Positions 9,154 through 17,729 of a DNA stretch of 64,000 nucleotides are shown one piece after another. The notes beneath the pieces are model-generated. The model saw only the letters and a program-made list of their open reading frames with translations, had not been told where the DNA came from and did no database searches. Both the position numbers and the translations under genes were made by a program. This DNA is from Xanthomonas hortorum pv. pelargonii. Its GTDB lineage: Bacteria > Pseudomonadota > Gammaproteobacteria > Xanthomonadales > Xanthomonadaceae. Each line of letters begins with the position of its first letter. The first letter of the stretch is position 1. The DNA lies in contig NZ_CP098604.1 of NCBI RefSeq assembly GCF_024499015.1, positions 3,906,001-3,970,000 on the forward strand, written 5' to 3'.

Positions 9154-10319
9154 ACTATCGCTCGGCCGCGGTGCGGATAGTGGTTGGTGGCGCCCTGTTG
9201 CTCGGTGCAAGCGGTGCCTGGGCGGCCTCGTTCGATTGCAAGCAGGTAAGCACTGCGGTCGAAAAACGGCTGTGTGCGGTGCCGGCGCTCGGTGATCTGG
9301 ACGATCAGTTGGACGAGTCCTATCGGGCGCTGGTGGAGACCACGCCGCGTAGTTCGGTGGCGAGCGTGCGCGATCAGCAACGGGCGTGGCTGCGGCAGCG
9401 CAATGCCTGCGCGCAGGACACCAAGCTGGACGACTGCCTGCAGCGCTCATTGAAAGCCAGAGCCGATGTGCTGGCCAAGGCGCTGACTGCACAGCAACAG
9501 GCACTGGATCGCATCATTGCCAGCATTTCCACGGCGCCTGCCGACGCTGCGCGCCAGTTGCAGGGCTACGACACGCCGCTGGCCTCGGCGTGGCTGGCTT
9601 ACTTGCATCAGTTCGTGCCTGCGGCGGGGGTGGATGCGGCGCTGGCTAATGCGCGGTTCGAGAGTGCGCGTAAGGCATTGCGCAAGGTCGACACGTTTGC
9701 GGCCTCGTTGCTCGACGATGTGGATGGCATGCCTGCCATGCAGGCACCGGAACGCGTTTTGACGTTGCTACGTTTGTGGATCGAGCGCGACGACAGCGAT
9801 CAGCGTCCTTACGTGCACTGCTTCATCTTCGCTGCGGTGGGTGAGCCGGCATACGACGCGTTCGGCTCGCTGTATGGGTCGACACGCGACGGGTTCGCGC
9901 CGATCTGCAAGCCGCCGGGCGGTCTGTTTGCATTGGCCAGCTGGAAGCAGCTGGATGCGGGCTTTGCCGGGTTGATCGAGGCGTTGAGCAAGGACGCCGG
10001 CACCATTCGCTACGCGAGTTACGCCGAGTGGAAAATCATCGCGCTACGCGCGTCGGTGTCGCCGTTGTTGTATCTGACGCCTGCACTGCGCAAGAGCTAC
10101 GGCGACGATCCGGACAAGGCGATTGCGGCCTGGAGCGGGGAAGACAGCGAGTGGCCGCCGGCGCAACGCAAGGCCGTGCGCGCGTTGCTGCCGAAGGTGC
10201 GGGCCGACACGGCGGCGTGGCTGGTGCGCGAGAAGCGCCTGCCTGCGAAACAGGCCGATCAGGTGGCTGCCGCCATCGTGGCGGCTTGGGTGAATGCGCG
10301 GTTGGATTTCGCAAGCTGA
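9150..10319 (+). CDS. Exported LprI/DUF1311-like protein
   Basis: About 389 residues with a signal peptide ending near GAWAASFDC. The N-terminal region (SFDCKQVSTAVEKRLCAVPALGDLDDQLDESY, with later CAQ and DCLQRSL) is the cysteine-containing LprI/DUF1311 module found in periplasmic lysozyme-inhibitor-like proteins. The C-terminal 250 residues are not recognised. The start at 9150 overlaps the permease stop, so a much longer upstream reading in this frame is not the gene. Function unknown. Confidence 0.7.
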   Translation: MNYRSAAVRIVVGGALLLGASGAWAASFDCKQVSTAVEKRLCAVPALGDLDDQLDESYRALVETTPRSSVASVRDQQRAWLRQRNACAQDTKLDDCLQRSLKARADVLAKALTAQQQALDRIIASISTAPADAARQLQGYDTPLASAWLAYLHQFVPAAGVDAALANARFESARKALRKVDTFAASLLDDVDGMPAMQAPERVLTLLRLWIERDDSDQRPYVHCFIFAAVGEPAYDAFGSLYGSTRDGFAPICKPPGGLFALASWKQLDAGFAGLIEALSKDAGTIRYASYAEWKIIALRASVSPLLYLTPALRKSYGDDPDKAIAAWSGEDSEWPPAQRKAVRALLPKVRADTAAWLVREKRLPAKQADQVAAAIVAAWVNARLDFAS

Positions 10320-10462
10320 GAGCGGCGGGCACACCTTACTTCGCGGATATGAGATGGCTGGCGTTGTTGCTTGATGCGGCAACGCCAGGCGGCCTGGTCC
10401 GAGACTAGGTAATGTGGATAAGCCGAAGCCGAAGCCTGCGGTCTGCGGCTTCGCTGCAGGGC

Positions 10463-10564
10463 CCTTGCCCGCCCACCATCGCGGGACACGCCGCAAGTAC
10501 GTCCATGTAGGCTCTTACGCGGCATCCATGCCGCGTAAGGTCCCGCGACGGTGGGCGGGCAAGG
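10463..10564. repeat. 102-bp palindromic repeat, copy A
   Basis: The 25-nt outer arms (10463-10487 and 10540-10564) are complementary except at one position: CCTTGCCCGCCCACC.. pairs with ..GGTGGGCGGGCAAGG. Inside is a perfect 12-bp hairpin, CTTACGCGGCAT/ATGCCGCGTAAG (10514-10539), placed next to the right arm. Homology to copies B and D extends outward: CTGCAGGG with GCTTC before it at 10438-10462, and GGTCGGTGTTCAT after it. It lies in a 397-nt gap that otherwise shows no gene. Copies B and D are in the opposite orientation. Confidence 0.9.
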
Positions 10565-10716
10565 ACCAGTGCAGATGGTCGGTGTTCATGGCTTTCAACA
10601 AAGCAACCAGCAGACTTTCTGGTGAGGACACCGCGCCCTCGATCGACTAAATCGATGGAACCACCGCGCCATCTCATGGTCACACCATGGATGTTGTCGA
10701 TGTAAGGAGTTTCACG

Positions 10717-11532
10717 ATGCAATCGAAGTCTTCGCGTTGGCCGTGGCTGCTGGCGGTGCCAATCGTGGCCGGTGCCGCCTGGTGGCTGTTTGGCGGGTCA
10801 TCCACTCCGTCGGGCGCGTTGCCTGCGCCGATCAGCCAGACCGCAAGCGCTGTGGCAGCCGCTGTGACTCCCGCGCCGCCCGTGCCGGCCGGGCCACGGC
10901 ATCCGGTGCAGGCGCCCTCGTCCGATGCAGCTGACGCTGCGATTCCCGCGCTGGCACAGAGCGATGCGGCTGCCTGGCAGGCATTGCTGGACCTGGTGCA
11001 GGACGATGGCGCGTTGTCGATCGTGCTGCGCAAGCATCTGATCGAGCGTGTTGTGGTGATGATCGACAATCTGACCCAGCCCAGCATCAGCCGCCGTGTC
11101 TCGGTGCTGCAGCCGGTGCCTGGTGAGTTGCAGGTCTCCGATGCCGCTGGCGCTGTTGTGATCGATCAGGCCAATGCGGCGCGTTATGCGCCTTACGTGG
11201 CGGCATTCACCCAGGTGGATGCGCAGGCGTTGGTGCGCAGTTATGTGCGTTTCTACCCGCTGTTTCAGCAGGCATATGCCGATCTCGGCGCGCCGGATCG
11301 TTACTTCAACGACCGCGTGATCGATGTGATCGATCATCTGTTACGCACGCCGGATCCGGCGCAACCGATCAAGGTGGTGCGCGACGAACGCGGCCACTAT
11401 CGCTTCGTCGATCCTGCGCTGGAAGCGCTGTCGGTTGGGCAAAAAGCAGTGTTGCGGCTGGGGCCGACGCAGGCCGCTGCGGTGAAGGTGCAGTTGCAGC
11501 GAATTCGGACGGCATTGCTGCAGGGACGTTGA
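10717..11532 (+). CDS. DUF3014 inner-membrane-anchored protein
   Basis: About 271 residues with one N-terminal transmembrane segment (WPWLLAVPIVAGAAWWLF). A Pro/Ala-rich linker follows, then a conserved globular part: VVMIDNLTQPSISRR, YVRFYPLFQQAYADLG, DPALEALSVGQKAVLRLGP, the pattern of the DUF3014 family. The topology suggests a periplasmic domain tethered to the inner membrane. The start at 10717 is chosen for the AAGGAG ribosome site about 8 nt upstream. Function unknown. Confidence 0.75.
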   Translation: MQSKSSRWPWLLAVPIVAGAAWWLFGGSSTPSGALPAPISQTASAVAAAVTPAPPVPAGPRHPVQAPSSDAADAAIPALAQSDAAAWQALLDLVQDDGALSIVLRKHLIERVVVMIDNLTQPSISRRVSVLQPVPGELQVSDAAGAVVIDQANAARYAPYVAAFTQVDAQALVRSYVRFYPLFQQAYADLGAPDRYFNDRVIDVIDHLLRTPDPAQPIKVVRDERGHYRFVDPALEALSVGQKAVLRLGPTQAAAVKVQLQRIRTALLQGR

Positions 11533-11559
11533 GGCGGCTTGCGATCAACGCAAGAATGC

Positions 11560-11578
11560 GGCCGCACTGAGTGCGGCC
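11560..11578. terminator. Hairpin between convergent genes
   Basis: GGCCGCAC / GTGCGGCC, 8-bp perfect stem with a 3-nt loop, followed by a short TT. It lies between the 3' ends of the DUF3014 gene and the GST gene and could serve both directions. Confidence 0.5.
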
Positions 11579-11677
11579 TTGCATGCTGCGGGGGCATGCA
11601 TCCGGCGTCGGCATCGGAGCAGGTGATTTCGGTGCCGCTTGCGTTGCGTTGCGATGCAGGAGGCGCAGCCGTATCGA

Positions 11678-12385
11678 TTACGCCGCATCCAGCTCCGGGT
11701 AGTGGCGAAAAATGCCGTTGGTATTGAACGCCACACGTCGCTCGGATGCGAGATAGGCGGCGATCCGCGGCCGCTTGGCCACGCGCTGCTGCAAGGCCTT
11801 GAGGCCGGGCAGATCGGTCGACAGCGTTGCCATGCGCCTGGGAAACATGTATTCCAGCCCGCTGATCAGCTGAAACAGCGACAGATCCACATACGAGTGC
11901 GTGCCCAGTACATGGATGCCGCCTGCCTGCTGCAGCACCTGCTCGAAGTAGCCCAGGAACTTGGGCAGGCGGTTGTCGCGCAGGTCCTTGGCACGCTTGG
12001 CCGCTTCGGCTTTCTGGTCTTCGTAATACAGGCCGGTGGCGATCGGATGATGGGTATCGTGCACTTCGGCCACCAGGTCGGTAATGGTCAGCTGCAATTG
12101 CAATGCCTGGATGCGCGGTGCATCCGATTCCGGTACTAGCTTCAGCTGCGGCCCAATGAAATGCAGGATCGCTGCGACCTGCGCAACCATCGTTTTGCCG
12201 GCCTTGAGGAAGGGTGGTGCGAACGGCTGGGCGCCGGCTTGGTGACCTTCCAGAAAGGCATTCATCACGTCATCGCCTTCCACGCGCGCCACGTCGGTGT
12301 AGTCGGCGCCGGCATCTTCCAGTGCGAGGCGGACGAATTCGCCGCGGCCTTGCAGGCCGGTCCAGTAGTAGAGCTGATAGTGCAT
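11678..12385 (-). CDS. Glutathione S-transferase family protein
   Basis: A 235-residue cytosolic protein. The N-terminal thioredoxin-like domain opens MHYQLYYWTGLQGRGEFVRL, placing Tyr7 and the GRGE turn where sigma/alpha-type GSTs bind glutathione. PPFLKAGKTMVAQVAAILHFIG gives the cis-Pro and Q-(S/A) region. The all-helical C-terminal domain follows, with HSYVDLSLFQLISGLEY. It probably conjugates glutathione to electrophiles; substrate unknown. It ends DAA at 11678, facing the DUF3014 gene. Confidence 0.85.
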   Translation of the reverse strand: MHYQLYYWTGLQGRGEFVRLALEDAGADYTDVARVEGDDVMNAFLEGHQAGAQPFAPPFLKAGKTMVAQVAAILHFIGPQLKLVPESDAPRIQALQLQLTITDLVAEVHDTHHPIATGLYYEDQKAEAAKRAKDLRDNRLPKFLGYFEQVLQQAGGIHVLGTHSYVDLSLFQLISGLEYMFPRRMATLSTDLPGLKALQQRVAKRPRIAAYLASERRVAFNTNGIFRHYPELDAA

Positions 12386-12430
12386 GCGCTGCTCCGCGGT
12401 TGATGGCGGTGCAGCGTAGAAAACACACGG

Positions 12431-12739
12431 CTAGGCGGGCGTGATCGATGCGTCAGTGAGCTGTGACTCGGCGCCGTCGTGCGCCTGCGCCAGCAACCAG
12501 GCCAGCTTGCGCGCGCGCGGTTGCTGCTTGAGCTGCCACTCTGCGCGCGAGGCGGCGGAGCGGTCCGCATACGGGTGGCTGGCAAGCACTTCCAGCGGCG
12601 GATTCGCGCGTGTGTAGCGCGCGCCGGTGCCACGCAGATGCGCCTGGAAGCGGCGCTCCAGATCGTTGGTGATGCCGGCGTAATAGCTGCCGTTGCGACA
12701 CAGCAGCAGGTAGAGGTGCCAGGGCTTGGGTGCATCCAT
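12431..12739 (-). CDS. GIY-YIG nuclease-superfamily protein (UPF0213/YhbQ type)
   Basis: A small protein of about 102 residues with one GIY-YIG domain: [20 protein letters not shown] (the GIY-YIG equivalents), then [18 protein letters not shown], and the conserved Glu in RAEWQLKQ. Stand-alone members like this are usually annotated YhbQ/UPF0213; cellular role unclear. The start at 12739 ([10 protein letters not shown]) fits family length; an ATG at 12775 is the alternative. Confidence 0.8.
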   Translation of the reverse strand: MDAPKPWHLYLLLCRNGSYYAGITNDLERRFQAHLRGTGARYTRANPPLEVLASHPYADRSAASRAEWQLKQQPRARKLAWLLAQAHDGAESQLTDASITPA

Positions 12740-12833
12740 GGAGCCATTATCGCCACTTGATTGGATGTTGTGCATCGGTGGTCTTCGAGCGGGCTTGGCG
12801 CCGGCTACCCGCACGCACTGCGGTGCGTGAGTG

Positions 12834-12858
12834 AATAACCACCTAAACATTGGTTATT
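12834..12858 (+). promoter_or_regulatory. Inverted repeat operator candidate upstream of the TonB receptor
   Basis: A perfect 8-bp inverted repeat, AATAACCA-N9-TGGTTATT, 155-179 nt before the receptor start at 13013. The same TAACCA/TGGTTA half-sites occur upstream of the receptor starting at 54454. Such a symmetric site suggests a dimeric regulator. LysR-type sulfur regulators such as CysB use ATAAC/GTTAT half-sites, which fits the downstream cluster, but the identity of the regulator is inference. Confidence 0.5.
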
Positions 12859-13012
12859 TGACGCTTGCAGCAGCTGCAAACAGCATGCGCTATTGCATTG
12901 CACTGCCTTCTAAGCCTGCGCTGCGCCCTGTTCGCCGCGCACGCACGGCGCTCTCGAACAACCGAAGTCACTAACGCTGCCACAAGACAGCCGACGCCAC
13001 GAAAGGACATAC

Positions 13013-15268
13013 ATGCCCGCGCGACACCGGACCCCTGCAAGGATCTTTGCTGCTACGAGATGGTTGGCTAAGCCGCAGGTGTTGGCGTGGAGTCTGGCGT
13101 GGGCATGTATGCCGGTGCTGGCCGATGAGGTGGGCGAGGCTGCGGCCACACCCGATCGCGCCGCGCAGACCCTGGGCGCGGTGACGGTGACCGCCACACG
13201 CCGCGAAACCAGCTTGCAGCAAGTGCCGGTGGCCGTGTCGGTGGTGCAGGGAGAAACGTTGGAGCGCGAGAACCGCAACAGCGTGGCCGACCTGCCGGCG
13301 CTGGTGCCCAGCCTGACCTTTCGTACCGGTGCCTCCAACAAGGACACCTCGTTGTTCCTGCGTGGCGTGGGTACCATCTCCACCTCGCCAGGCGTCGAGC
13401 CCAGCGTGGCCACGGTGATCGACGGTGTGGTGCTGGGGCGGCCGGGCCAGGCGACGCTGGATCTGCTCGATGTCGAACGTATCGAAGTCCTGCGCGGACC
13501 GCAGGGCACCTTGTTCGGCAAGAACGCCTCGGCCGGCGTGCTCAATATCGTCAGCAAACCGGCGCCAGATGTGTTCGGCGGCTATGTGGATTACGCGCAC
13601 TTCGGTGGCGGCGACGAAGACCGCGTGCGTGCCAGCGTGGGCGGCGCGCTGGTGCCGGAGCTGCTCAGGGCCAGCGCGTCGGCGTTGTGGGCCGAATACG
13701 GCGGCAATGTGCGCAATGTGGCCGACGGCCAGACCGTCAATGGTTACCAGCGCTCCGGCGCGCGGCTGCGGCTGGATCTGACCCCGAACCCGAGCTTGAA
13801 CGCAACGCTGCTCGCCGACTACCTGCAGTCGCGCAGCGACGCGCCCAGCGGTGTGGTGGTGGCCAGCACGCGTGCGGACTTCGCCGCCGCGCTTGCGCCA
13901 GTCACTGCCAGCGCCGACAACCGGCAGATCAACAGCGATTACCGCACGCATCTGGAAGACACCAACAAGGGCGCCTCGCTGCAGCTGGATCAGCATCTTG
14001 GCGAGGCGTTGCTGACCTCGATCAGCGCGTGGCGGCAATGGGATAACACACAGTTCCAGGATGGTGACCGCACTGCGCAACGCAGCGCGGCGTTTCCGTC
14101 CTCGCACGACCGTGGCGATCTGGGTTACACACAGTATTCGCAGGAATTGCGCATCCAGACCCCGCGCGACCGTGCGGTGGAAGCGGTCGCCGGGCTGTAT
14201 TACCTGCATGCGCGCAACGACGAAACCTATCGCCGCACGGTGACGACGCCCACCGCCAGCAACGTGGGTGTGGCCGATTACGGCACGCGTGCAGAAACGT
14301 ATGCGGCGTTCGGCGAGGCGACCTGGCATTGGCGCCCGGATCTGCGTGCGTTGCTGGGCGCGCGCTTCACCCGCGACACGCTCGACTATCAACATCGGCG
14401 CGTCTCCAGCTCCGCAGCCGCAGTCACAGGCGTTCAGCCCTCCACGGCGAGCAGTGGCAGCACCGCAGAAAACGGCGTGTCGGGTCGCGCCGGCCTGCAA
14501 TACGATTTCGATGCGCAGACCACCGGCTACCTCACCTATTCGCGTGGCTACAAGGGCCCGGCCTACAACGTGTTCTTCAACATGCAGCCGCGCGATACGC
14601 CGGCGCTGAAGCCGGAGACCTCCAACGCCTGGGAACTCGGCTTGAAGGCGCGCGCCCTGGACGATCGCCTCAGTGCAAACGTCGCGTTGTTCCATACCGA
14701 GTACGCCAACTATCAGGCCAACTTTTTCGACACCGTGGCCGGGCAGGTGGTGACACGCTTGATCAACGCCGGTCAGGTGCGCACGCAAGGCCTGGAACTG
14801 GATCTGGACTATCGGCCCACCGAGCGGCTCAGCCTGGCCGCATCGCTGGCCTACACGCAGGCGCGCATCCTGCGCTTTGCCTGCCCCACCGCAGCAGCGG
14901 CCAACTGCAATGTCGATGGCAGGCCGCTGCCGTTTTCGCCGGACTGGAAAGGCAATCTGCGCGCGGGTTACCGGGTGCCGTTACGCGGCAGTCTGGCGCT
15001 GGAATTTAACGGCGATGTGAGCTGGCAGGACAGTGTGCAGTACGACCTCAGCCAGACCCCGCAGACCATCCAGGGCCCGTATGCGATCTGGAATGCCAGC
15101 ATCGCGCTGGCCGACGATGTGCATGGCTGGCGGGTGGCAGTGCTTGGCCGCAATCTCGGCGACCGCTCGTATGCACCGCTGCTGGCCAATGCCACCGGCA
15201 ATGTGTTCCGGCTGGTGCCGCGCGACGATCAGCGCTATGTCGGGTTGCAGTTGCACAAGGATTTTTGA
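13013..15268 (+). CDS. TonB-dependent receptor of the organosulfur cluster
   Basis: A 751-residue outer-membrane receptor: signal peptide (about 1-37, ending VLADE), TonB-box-like LGAVTVTATRRETSLQQVPV, plug domain with FLRGVGTISTSPGVEPSV and IEVLRGPQGTLFGKNASAGV, and a 22-strand barrel ending YVGLQLHKDF. It belongs to the VTATRR/VPVAVSV subfamily, unlike the tandem receptors at 49328-57368. It heads a run of same-strand genes (monooxygenase, reductase, sulfonate-type ABC transporter), so it probably imports their substrate across the outer membrane. Confidence 0.9.
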   Translation: MPARHRTPARIFAATRWLAKPQVLAWSLAWACMPVLADEVGEAAATPDRAAQTLGAVTVTATRRETSLQQVPVAVSVVQGETLERENRNSVADLPALVPSLTFRTGASNKDTSLFLRGVGTISTSPGVEPSVATVIDGVVLGRPGQATLDLLDVERIEVLRGPQGTLFGKNASAGVLNIVSKPAPDVFGGYVDYAHFGGGDEDRVRASVGGALVPELLRASASALWAEYGGNVRNVADGQTVNGYQRSGARLRLDLTPNPSLNATLLADYLQSRSDAPSGVVVASTRADFAAALAPVTASADNRQINSDYRTHLEDTNKGASLQLDQHLGEALLTSISAWRQWDNTQFQDGDRTAQRSAAFPSSHDRGDLGYTQYSQELRIQTPRDRAVEAVAGLYYLHARNDETYRRTVTTPTASNVGVADYGTRAETYAAFGEATWHWRPDLRALLGARFTRDTLDYQHRRVSSSAAAVTGVQPSTASSGSTAENGVSGRAGLQYDFDAQTTGYLTYSRGYKGPAYNVFFNMQPRDTPALKPETSNAWELGLKARALDDRLSANVALFHTEYANYQANFFDTVAGQVVTRLINAGQVRTQGLELDLDYRPTERLSLAASLAYTQARILRFACPTAAAANCNVDGRPLPFSPDWKGNLRAGYRVPLRGSLALEFNGDVSWQDSVQYDLSQTPQTIQGPYAIWNASIALADDVHGWRVAVLGRNLGDRSYAPLLANATGNVFRLVPRDDQRYVGLQLHKDF

Positions 15269-15332
15269 GCATGCGTGTGATGGTTTTGGATATCGATTTG
15301 TACAGTGCGGGCGCTACGCACGGTGGGCTGCA

Positions 15333-16661
15333 ATGAGCGCCGCACGGCAGCTCTCGCTCGGTGCGTTTCTGATGGCCACCGGCCATCATGTGGCTGCATG
15401 GCGGCATCCGCACGCCAGTGCCGATCCGCTGGTGTTCGATCATTACCGGCAGATGGTGCGCATTGCCGAGGCTGCCAAGTTCGATGCAGTGTTCGTCGCC
15501 GACAGCCTGGCTGCGGCCGGTGGGCCGGTGGCATCGCGGATGGCGCGCTCCAGCCTGTTCGAGCCGCTCACGTTGCTCAGCGCGTTGGCGGTGGTGAGCG
15601 AGCGCATCGGGTTGATCGCCACCATGACCACCAGCTACAACGAGCCGTATCACGTGGCACGCAAGTTCGCCTCGCTGGATCATCTGTCCGGTGGGCGTGC
15701 CGGCTGGAATCTGGTCACCTCCGACGCCGCCGACGAGGCGCTGAATTTCAATCGCGATGCGCATTACGTGCATGCCGAGCGCTATGCGCGGGCGCGCGAA
15801 TTTCAGCAGGTGGTCGCAGGGCTATGGGATAGCTGGGACGACGATGCCTTTATCGCCGACACTGCCGCTGGCGTGCACTACGATCCGGCGCGGCTGCACG
15901 TGCTGGACCATCGCGGCGCGCATTTTCAGGTGCGCGGCCCGCTCAACATCGCGCGTGCGCCGCAGGGGCATCCGGTGCTGGTGCAGGCCGGCTCGTCCGA
16001 GCCAGGGCGTGCGCTCGCGGCCGAAACGGCCGAGGTGGTATTCACCGCGCAGTCGTCGCTGGCCAAGGCGCAGGCGTTCTATGCCGACATCAAGGGGCGG
16101 CTGGAGCAGTTCGGGCGTTCGCGCGATGCACTGAAGGTGATGCCGGGTGTGTTCGTCGTGGTGGGGCAAAGCCAGGCCGAAGCACAGGAAAAGTTCGAGC
16201 AGTTTCAGGAGCTGGTGGAGCCGGACGTCGGTATCGCGCTGCTCTCGCGCATGTTGGGCAATTTCGATCTGTCTGGCTATCCGCCCGATGGCCCGTTGCC
16301 GGAGTTGCCGCTCACCGAAACCGGGCAGCGCAGCCGCCAGCAGTTGTTCACCGAGTTGGCCGGGCAGGAGCAGTTGAGCATTGCCCAGCTCGGTCGGCGC
16401 ATCGCGGGCGGGCGCGGGCATTACAGCCTGATCGGCACACCGACGCAGATTGCCGATGAGTTGCAGGCCTGGTTCGAGCAAGACGCAGCCGATGGCTTCA
16501 ACGTGCTGGTGCCGCATCTGCCCGGCGGCCTGGCCGATGTCGCCAACCACGTGGTGCCGGAGCTGCAGCGGCGTGGGCTGTTCCGGCGTGACTATGCAGG
16601 GCGCACGTTGCGCGATCATCTGGGGCTGGCACGCCCCGCCAATCGCTTCAGCGCACGCTGA
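15333..16661 (+). CDS. LLM-class FMN-dependent monooxygenase (NtaA/SnaA/DszA type)
   Basis: About 442 residues with the luciferase-like TIM-barrel layout: LSLGAFLMATGHHVAAWRHP, FDAVFVADSL, EPLTLLSALAVVSERIGLIATMTTSYNEPYHVARKFASLDHLSGGRAGWNLVTS, QAGSSEPGRALAAETAEVVFTAQ. These are hallmark blocks of the NtaA/SnaA/DszA/SoxA group, which uses reduced FMN and O2 to cleave C-S or C-N bonds. No flavin reductase gene is adjacent. It lies 64 nt after the receptor and 16 nt before the aldo/keto reductase. The neighbouring sulfonate-type transporter suggests an organosulfur substrate. Confidence 0.88.
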   Translation: MSAARQLSLGAFLMATGHHVAAWRHPHASADPLVFDHYRQMVRIAEAAKFDAVFVADSLAAAGGPVASRMARSSLFEPLTLLSALAVVSERIGLIATMTTSYNEPYHVARKFASLDHLSGGRAGWNLVTSDAADEALNFNRDAHYVHAERYARAREFQQVVAGLWDSWDDDAFIADTAAGVHYDPARLHVLDHRGAHFQVRGPLNIARAPQGHPVLVQAGSSEPGRALAAETAEVVFTAQSSLAKAQAFYADIKGRLEQFGRSRDALKVMPGVFVVVGQSQAEAQEKFEQFQELVEPDVGIALLSRMLGNFDLSGYPPDGPLPELPLTETGQRSRQQLFTELAGQEQLSIAQLGRRIAGGRGHYSLIGTPTQIADELQAWFEQDAADGFNVLVPHLPGGLADVANHVVPELQRRGLFRRDYAGRTLRDHLGLARPANRFSAR

Positions 16662-16677
16662 TCTACCGGACATTCTG

Positions 16678-17718
16678 ATGACCTATCTCGCACATCCCGA
16701 TCGTTACGACCGTCTCGCCTATCGCCGTGTCGGCCGCAGCGGCCTGGTGTTGCCGGCACTGTCGCTGGGCCTGTGGCACAACTTCGGCGACAGCACGCCG
16801 ATCGACACGCAGCGCGCCTTGCTGCGTACCGCCTTCGATCTGGGCATCACCCACTTCGATCTGGCCAACAACTACGGCCCGCCGTATGGCAGCGCGGAAA
16901 TCAACTTCGGCCGCCTGCTGCGCGAGGATTTCAAGCCGTATCGCGATGAATTGATCATTTCCACCAAGGCCGGTTGGGACATGTGGCCGGGCCCGTACGG
17001 GCAGGGCGGCAGTTCGCGCAAGTACCTGCTGTCCAGCCTGGATCAGAGCTTGCAGCGGCTGGGCGTGGACTACGTGGATATCTTCTACTCGCACCGCTTC
17101 GATGCGGACACGCCGCTGGAAGAAACCGCTGGCGCATTGGCCAGCGCGGTACAGCAGGGCAAGGCTTTGTACGTGGGCGTGTCGTCGTACTCGGCGGCGC
17201 GCACGCGCGAGATCGCCGCGCTGCTGCGCGAGTGGAAGGTGCCACTGCTGATCCATCAGCCGGCCTACAACCTGTTCAATCGCTGGGCCGAGCAGGAATT
17301 GTTCGATGCCACGGACGAGGTGGGTGCCGGCGTGATCGCGTTCACCCCGTTGGCGCAGGGCTTGTTGACCGGCAAGTACCTCAATGGCGTGCCCAGCGAT
17401 GCGCGGGTGAATCGTCCGGGCGGGCAGTCGCTGCGGCCGGAACATCTGTCCGAGGACAACCTGCAGCGCGCACGCGGGCTGGATGCGATCGCGCAGCGGC
17501 GCGGGCAGAGTCTGGCGCAGTTGGCATTGGCCTGGGTATTGAGCGATCCGCGCGTGAGCTCGGCCTTGCTGGGTGCCAGCCGCCCGGAGCAGTTGATCGA
17601 AAACGTCGCGGCCTTGCAGTCGCCTGCGTTCAGTGCCGACGAGTTGGCCGAGATCGATCGCTTTGCGGTCGAGGGTGGCGTCAACCTCTGGGAAAAACCG
17701 TCCACCGATTGGCAATGA
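16678..17718 (+). CDS. Aldo/keto reductase (YghZ/MgrA-like)
   Basis: A 346-residue (beta/alpha)8 NADPH-dependent oxidoreductase. RRVGRSGLVLPALSLGLW opens the barrel. The tetrad appears as D in FDLANNYGPPYGSAE (Asp and Tyr), K in ISTKAGWDMWPG and H in YSHRFDADTPLEET. The C-terminal cofactor block is GASRPEQLIENVAAL. GPYGQGGSSRKYLLSSLDQSLQRLGVDYVDI is the YghZ/MgrA-type signature. It may reduce an aldehyde or ketone released by the preceding monooxygenase; that role is inference from position. Confidence 0.88.
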   Translation: MTYLAHPDRYDRLAYRRVGRSGLVLPALSLGLWHNFGDSTPIDTQRALLRTAFDLGITHFDLANNYGPPYGSAEINFGRLLREDFKPYRDELIISTKAGWDMWPGPYGQGGSSRKYLLSSLDQSLQRLGVDYVDIFYSHRFDADTPLEETAGALASAVQQGKALYVGVSSYSAARTREIAALLREWKVPLLIHQPAYNLFNRWAEQELFDATDEVGAGVIAFTPLAQGLLTGKYLNGVPSDARVNRPGGQSLRPEHLSEDNLQRARGLDAIAQRRGQSLAQLALAWVLSDPRVSSALLGASRPEQLIENVAALQSPAFSADELAEIDRFAVEGGVNLWEKPSTDWQ

Positions 17719-17729
17719 GGAGGATTCCG

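Noticed and set aside
10463..10564. CRISPR array from repeated palindromes
   Set aside because: Copies are single and scattered, not in arrays with spacers, and no cas gene is present.
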